From assembly GCA_026984275.1 (NCBI GenBank), contig JALSSM010000381.1, forward strand, positions 1 through 8,394: 8,394 nucleotides of DNA. Reading direction: 5' to 3'. Source of the DNA: Gammaproteobacteria bacterium. GTDB taxonomy: Bacteria; Pseudomonadota; Gammaproteobacteria; CAJXQU01. This document shows, in pieces, positions 5,164 to 8,394 of this stretch. Every line of letters begins with the position of its first letter. The first letter of the stretch is position 1. Both the position numbers and the translations under genes were made by a program. Below the pieces are notes generated by a model. It searched no databases. It was not told the origin of the DNA and saw only the letters and a program-made list of their open reading frames with translations.

Positions 5164-8072
5164 AAGAGATGAAGAAATATAGTTTGATTGTGGCCTGTCT
5201 GTTTTCCATATTGTTACAGACGTCGCCTGCCGTGCATGCAGATACAGCCACGTACAGACAATGGATCGAAGAAATGAAGGTAAGGAACCGGGGCCCTTTC
5301 AAACGCCTGCGCTGGTTTTGTAAAGATGGCAGCATTCTCGCCCCACAACCGTATGCCTGTAGTGATCATGGTGGTGGTACGCAACATGGTGAGTGGAGCC
5401 TGCATACAAAAGAATTACGTAAAAATGGGTATTTTATTGCTACCTTGTTAGCTGACGAGGATAAAAGTCTTACAGCTGATCCTGACAATGCAGAACCTTT
5501 CCGACAACTTTTGATCGAACGATATCTGATGACCGTCGATGATGGTTGGATCATGCGTAAAGCACGGTTTTATCGTGGTTCAATGCAGGCAGAAGATGAA
5601 GTCAGAGGTGCGAGGAATATCCTGCAAAAACTGGTGCAATCGAAAGACTGGTTAACCAGCGGCTATACAGCTTTAAGAACAGGAGTACATGTTTTACCAC
5701 ATGGGATAGATACGCCATCGGTGTTGAAAATGCGTCAAATGGCAATAGATTTATCTGCTTCTAATAAAAAGTTCTTACCACTCAGAAATAAAATCCATAT
5801 TTCTCCGGATGCTTCAGATGCTGATGCGGTCAGAAATTTTGCTGCCGACTTCAGCAAAAAAAGAGCAAAAAAATATTTAAAACTGGCTGATCTGATCGAT
5901 GAGATCTATGCACGCCCGGCGTTGAATATTCCTATCTCAAGGCTCTCAAAACGTGTACGAAAAATGCCTGATATGTCACGTTCTTTACGTGATCTTTCTG
6001 CCCGTTTGATCAGTTCCCGTGATCCCGAGGTCTTATTTGAAACAACCGCGAATACCATGATGGTACTACGTGACAATCTGGTCGATGTCCCAAAGGCAGG
6101 TGTCCGGCTGGATGTGCTGGATACCAGTATTTTGCTCGAAGCTGAACATTTTGATTTGGGCAGGGAACTCATTGTTAATTTAAAAAATACTTCCCGTGCT
6201 CAACGATTAAGCTGGCTGAGAAGTAGTCTGAAAGCTACGTATGGTACTGGTGTTTTATCCAGACGCCAGCTTGATGCAATGAATGCTGCACTCGATCGAA
6301 TAGGTGATCAGAAAATTGAGCTGGAACAATATAAAAAAGAACTGGATTACCTTGCCAGGGTTCCGGGTTGGGCTGGACAAAATCTACGATCAAACTTTTT
6401 TAATGCACTGAAAAAACTCTCTGAGATCGAACCTTTGGCTGAATTGTTTATTCAGGATCAACTTCGTGGTGGCCCTCTTCTTTTTTATGTCGAAGTTCTG
6501 GATTCTCTTGAACAAGATGCGAATAAATTGGCAGGGCTCCGATCGCAAATATTTGGAGAAGATATAGGCACCGGACTCAGAAGCCTGAATCCAGGACTAG
6601 CACGTGGTGTTTTACACCTGCCCAGTTTGAATGGGGATGTCTCGGATTATGATCGTGACGGTATTTATCTTTTACCTGAAACAGTGGCTGATTTGCCACC
6701 GGTTGCAGGTATATTGACTGCTGGTGAGGGCAACCCGCTGTCGCATGTGCAATTATTGGCAAGAAATCTGGGCATCCCCAATGTCAGTATTGATGAAACT
6801 TTGATCGCAAAACTTAGACCATATGAAAATAAACAGGTCATTCTGGCGGTCAGTCCAGGTGGTGTTGTTCGCTTATTTGAAGATGATGGAAGTTATGATG
6901 CCATCTTTGAACAAGAGGGTGCTGAACCCACAGTGACTATCCGACCGGATATGGAAAAAATAGATTTGGAAGATCTCACTTTTATTCTTCTGAGCAAATT
7001 ACGATCGACAGATTCTGGTGTCACCGTTGGTCCAAAAGCGGCCAAGCTGGGTGAGTTATACCATTATTTTCCTGAATCTGTTGCGAATGGACTGGCCATA
7101 CCTTTTGGAGCCTTCCGGCAGCTTCTGGAACAACCGATGCCAGGTGCTGGTAAAAGTGTTTTTGACTGGATGATTGATCAATATCAACAAATGGCCGCTA
7201 TGCCTGCGGGCTCTGATCAGCGAAAAAAAGCTGAAAAAGCATTTCGTAAAAAACTGGGTCGATGGATCGAAAAGGCAAAACCCGGAAAGAGTTTTACATT
7301 ACGTCTGGCTCGCGATATGGAACAGGTCTTTGGGAAAGACGGCCGTTATGGTGTTTTTGTCAGAAGTGATACTAATGTGGAGGACTTGCCGAATTTCACG
7401 GGTGCTGGTTTGAATCTGACGGTTCCTAATGTCATTGGTTTCAATAACATATTAAAGGCAATTTCTCGTGTCTGGGCTTCCCCATTTTCAGAAAGAGCGT
7501 TTGCCTGGCGACAATCGCATATGGAACAGCCTGAACATGTTTATCCTGCGGTTTTATTGTTGCGTAGTGTACCAGTTGAGAAATCAGGAGTGATGGTGAC
7601 GCAGGATATTGATACAGGCGATAAAAGATGGTTATCAATTGCTGTGAATGAAGGTGTGGGTGGTGTTGTCGATGGACAGGAAGCTGAGTCTATAAAAGTC
7701 AATATTGAAACTGGAGCAGTGCAACTCATGGCTCAGGCTAATTCAAGACTGAAACGGGTGTTGAAAAAATCGGGTGGTATCAGCAAAGTTCCAGTGAGTG
7801 GGTCGGATACAGTTTTATTGCCTGAAGAGATCAGACAATTGATCGACCTGTCTATACAGATTCCGGAGAATTTTCCTGCAATGGTTGATGATGCCGGGAA
7901 CCCATTACCAGCAGATATTGAATTTGGATTTTTAAAGGGAAAGTTACAGCTTTTCCAGATCAGGCCATTCCTCGAAAGTACAAAAGCCAGAGGCAGTGAT
8001 TTTCTGATTTCCATGGATAAGGAAATGATTCAAATAAATTCAAGGAGCGTTAACCTGGCCAAGATCCCCTAA
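5160..8072 (+). CDS. Exported glucan-water-dikinase-like protein (phosphohistidine domain plus PPDK-type ATP-binding domain)
   Basis: This 970-residue protein begins with a Sec signal peptide: MKEMKK, a hydrophobic core, and a likely cut after AVHA at residue 27. Residues 28-470 match no family I know. They include a Cys/His-rich motif (WFC54, YAC67, SDH70, QH76) and helical, charged segments. Residues 480-575 form a PEP-utiliser phosphohistidine domain, with TAGEGNPLSHVQLLARN and His529. Residues 620-940 form a PPDK_N-type ATP-binding domain: GPKAAKLGEL (Lys626), VRSDTNVEDL (Arg735, Glu741), EFGF (Glu921) and QIRP (Gln933, Arg935). PEP synthase and PPDK have the ATP domain first and a C-terminal PEP barrel. 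Here the His domain comes first and there is no barrel, as in alpha-glucan water dikinases, which also share LSHV and GAGL wording. Known relatives transfer ATP beta-phosphate through His to a glucan. The substrate here is unknown. About 35 residues follow the usual family end. Some tools would call it PEP synthase. Confidence 0.8.
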   Translation: MKEMKKYSLIVACLFSILLQTSPAVHADTATYRQWIEEMKVRNRGPFKRLRWFCKDGSILAPQPYACSDHGGGTQHGEWSLHTKELRKNGYFIATLLADEDKSLTADPDNAEPFRQLLIERYLMTVDDGWIMRKARFYRGSMQAEDEVRGARNILQKLVQSKDWLTSGYTALRTGVHVLPHGIDTPSVLKMRQMAIDLSASNKKFLPLRNKIHISPDASDADAVRNFAADFSKKRAKKYLKLADLIDEIYARPALNIPISRLSKRVRKMPDMSRSLRDLSARLISSRDPEVLFETTANTMMVLRDNLVDVPKAGVRLDVLDTSILLEAEHFDLGRELIVNLKNTSRAQRLSWLRSSLKATYGTGVLSRRQLDAMNAALDRIGDQKIELEQYKKELDYLARVPGWAGQNLRSNFFNALKKLSEIEPLAELFIQDQLRGGPLLFYVEVLDSLEQDANKLAGLRSQIFGEDIGTGLRSLNPGLARGVLHLPSLNGDVSDYDRDGIYLLPETVADLPPVAGILTAGEGNPLSHVQLLARNLGIPNVSIDETLIAKLRPYENKQVILAVSPGGVVRLFEDDGSYDAIFEQEGAEPTVTIRPDMEKIDLEDLTFILLSKLRSTDSGVTVGPKAAKLGELYHYFPESVANGLAIPFGAFRQLLEQPMPGAGKSVFDWMIDQYQQMAAMPAGSDQRKKAEKAFRKKLGRWIEKAKPGKSFTLRLARDMEQVFGKDGRYGVFVRSDTNVEDLPNFTGAGLNLTVPNVIGFNNILKAISRVWASPFSERAFAWRQSHMEQPEHVYPAVLLLRSVPVEKSGVMVTQDIDTGDKRWLSIAVNEGVGGVVDGQEAESIKVNIETGAVQLMAQANSRLKRVLKKSGGISKVPVSGSDTVLLPEEIRQLIDLSIQIPENFPAMVDDAGNPLPADIEFGFLKGKLQLFQIRPFLESTKARGSDFLISMDKEMIQINSRSVNLAKIP

Positions 8073-8096
8073 AAAATAAAAGAGTGTCATTCAATA

Positions 8097-8129
8097 CTTG
8101 TTTACAATACAAGGTGTCAATAATTTGAC
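8097..8129 (+). repeat. Inverted repeats upstream of the last gene
   Basis: CTTGT (8097-8101) and ACAAG (8109-8113) form a 5-bp dyad around seven bases. GTCAA/TTGAC (8116-8120 and 8125-8129) forms a second 5-bp dyad around TAAT that overlaps the -35 box at 8125. GTGTCA also occurs twice, 30 bp apart (8084 and 8114). The layout suggests regulator binding near the promoter. There is no T-run to make a terminator for the preceding gene. Confidence 0.35.
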
Positions 8130-8153
8130 GATTTAAGCTTGAATGAGTAAAAT
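8125..8153 (+). promoter_or_regulatory. Sigma-70 promoter for the last gene
   Basis: TTGACG (8125-8130) and TAAAAT (8148-8153) each match five of six consensus bases and are spaced exactly 17 bp. Initiation near 8160 would give a leader of about 45 nt. This is the best promoter match I found in the window. Confidence 0.65.
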
Positions 8154-8160
8154 TCCACAA

Positions 8161-8180
8161 TCCTGATAGTATTTTCAGGA
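8161..8180 (+). repeat. Short hairpin in the 5' leader of the last gene
   Basis: TCCTGA (8161-8166) and TCAGGA (8175-8180) form a perfect 6-bp stem with an 8-nt loop at the predicted start of the mRNA. It is not followed by a T-run, so it is more likely a 5'-end stabilising stem or an operator than a terminator. Confidence 0.35.
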
Positions 8181-8206
8181 ATTCTAGTTGCTCATGGAGG
8201 AGTAAA

Positions 8207-8394
8207 ATGAATAATAAATCTCATAAATCTGGTATTTCACTGGTTTTAGCACTTGGTCTGGTAGGCAGTGCTCAGGCTAATGTTAATACTTTTGATATTA
8301 ATAATCCAAGAGGGAGTGCAAGAGCTGGCGATATAACGAATATCTGGACCAGTTATGATTCCACCTCAGAAGTCCTTACCTGGCAATCATCGAT
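8207..8394 (+). CDS. Secreted protein of unknown function, N-terminal part (cut by window edge)
   Basis: Sixty-two complete codons are visible before the right edge. A strong ribosome-binding site (GGAGG at 8196-8200, six bases before the ATG) fixes the start. Residues 1-24 are a clear Sec signal peptide: basic MNNKSHK, core GISLVLALGLVGS, and a cut after AQA. The mature part begins NVNTFDINNPRGSARAGDIT and is rich in Asn, Thr and Ser, as in many secreted or surface beta-rich proteins. I do not recognise the family. It has its own promoter, so it need not share a transcript with the dikinase-like gene 134 bp upstream. Any C-terminal sorting signal would lie outside the window. Confidence 0.75.
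   Translation, partial: MNNKSHKSGISLVLALGLVGSAQANVNTFDINNPRGSARAGDITNIWTSYDSTSEVLTWQSS

Noticed and set aside
5187..5198. Lipobox-like IVAC (Cys13) in the dikinase-like signal peptide
   Set aside because: The hydrophobic stretch before Cys13 is only about six residues, too short for a lipoprotein signal. A cut after AVHA fits better.
5160..8072. Annotation as PEP synthase or pyruvate phosphate dikinase
   Set aside because: Domain order is reversed (His domain before ATP domain), there is no C-terminal PEP-binding TIM barrel, and a signal peptide is present. The motif wording fits glucan water dikinases better.
8073..8124. Terminator after the dikinase-like gene
   Set aside because: The CTTGT/ACAAG stem has only five base pairs and no following T-run on the plus strand.
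1..8394. CRISPR array, tRNA, IS element, prophage or plasmid origin
   Set aside because: Reading both strands I found no regularly spaced repeats, no cloverleaf candidates, no terminal inverted repeats and no transposase or integrase reading frame.

Overview
The window looks like chromosome of a Gammaproteobacterium. It carries the fimT-pilV-pilW-pilX-pilY1 minor-pilin order of type IVa pili, a TrmL very close to the E. coli protein, moderate to low GC, and conspicuously frequent GATC sites. The species cannot be fixed from this sequence. I see no CRISPR, tRNA, rRNA, insertion sequence or phage gene.

Positions 1-3455 (minus strand) hold a compact type IV pilus minor-pilin operon, read right to left: fimT, pilV, pilW, pilX, and pilY1, which is cut by the left edge. 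Gaps are about 16-25 bp. The four pilins carry prepilin (class III) leaders, and the PilY1 fragment carries a complete von Willebrand A metal site. Together they should form the priming or tip complex of the pilus. Positions 3456-3663 are an intergenic region with a possible fimT promoter and two adjacent palindromes.

Positions 3664-4599 (minus) encode a class 1B dihydroorotate dehydrogenase (pyrimidine synthesis). Head to head with it, 4598-5062 (plus) encodes the tRNA wobble-base methyltransferase TrmL. The two start codons overlap in a single CATG, so each gene's promoter must lie in or beyond the other gene.

Positions 5160-8072 (plus) encode the most unusual product, a 970-residue protein with a Sec signal peptide. 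Its C-terminal half has a phosphohistidine domain followed by a PPDK-type ATP-binding domain. That order, and the motif wording, match alpha-glucan water dikinases rather than PEP synthase. All the nucleotide-binding and catalytic residues I can name are present, yet the protein appears to be exported to a compartment without ATP. Its N-terminal half is unrecognised and has a Cys/His-rich motif. A 14-codon leader ORF with a far better ribosome-binding site ends exactly on its start codon (ATGA).

Positions 8207-8394 begin another secreted protein, cut by the right edge. It has its own well-formed sigma-70 promoter, and the repeats around that promoter suggest regulation.
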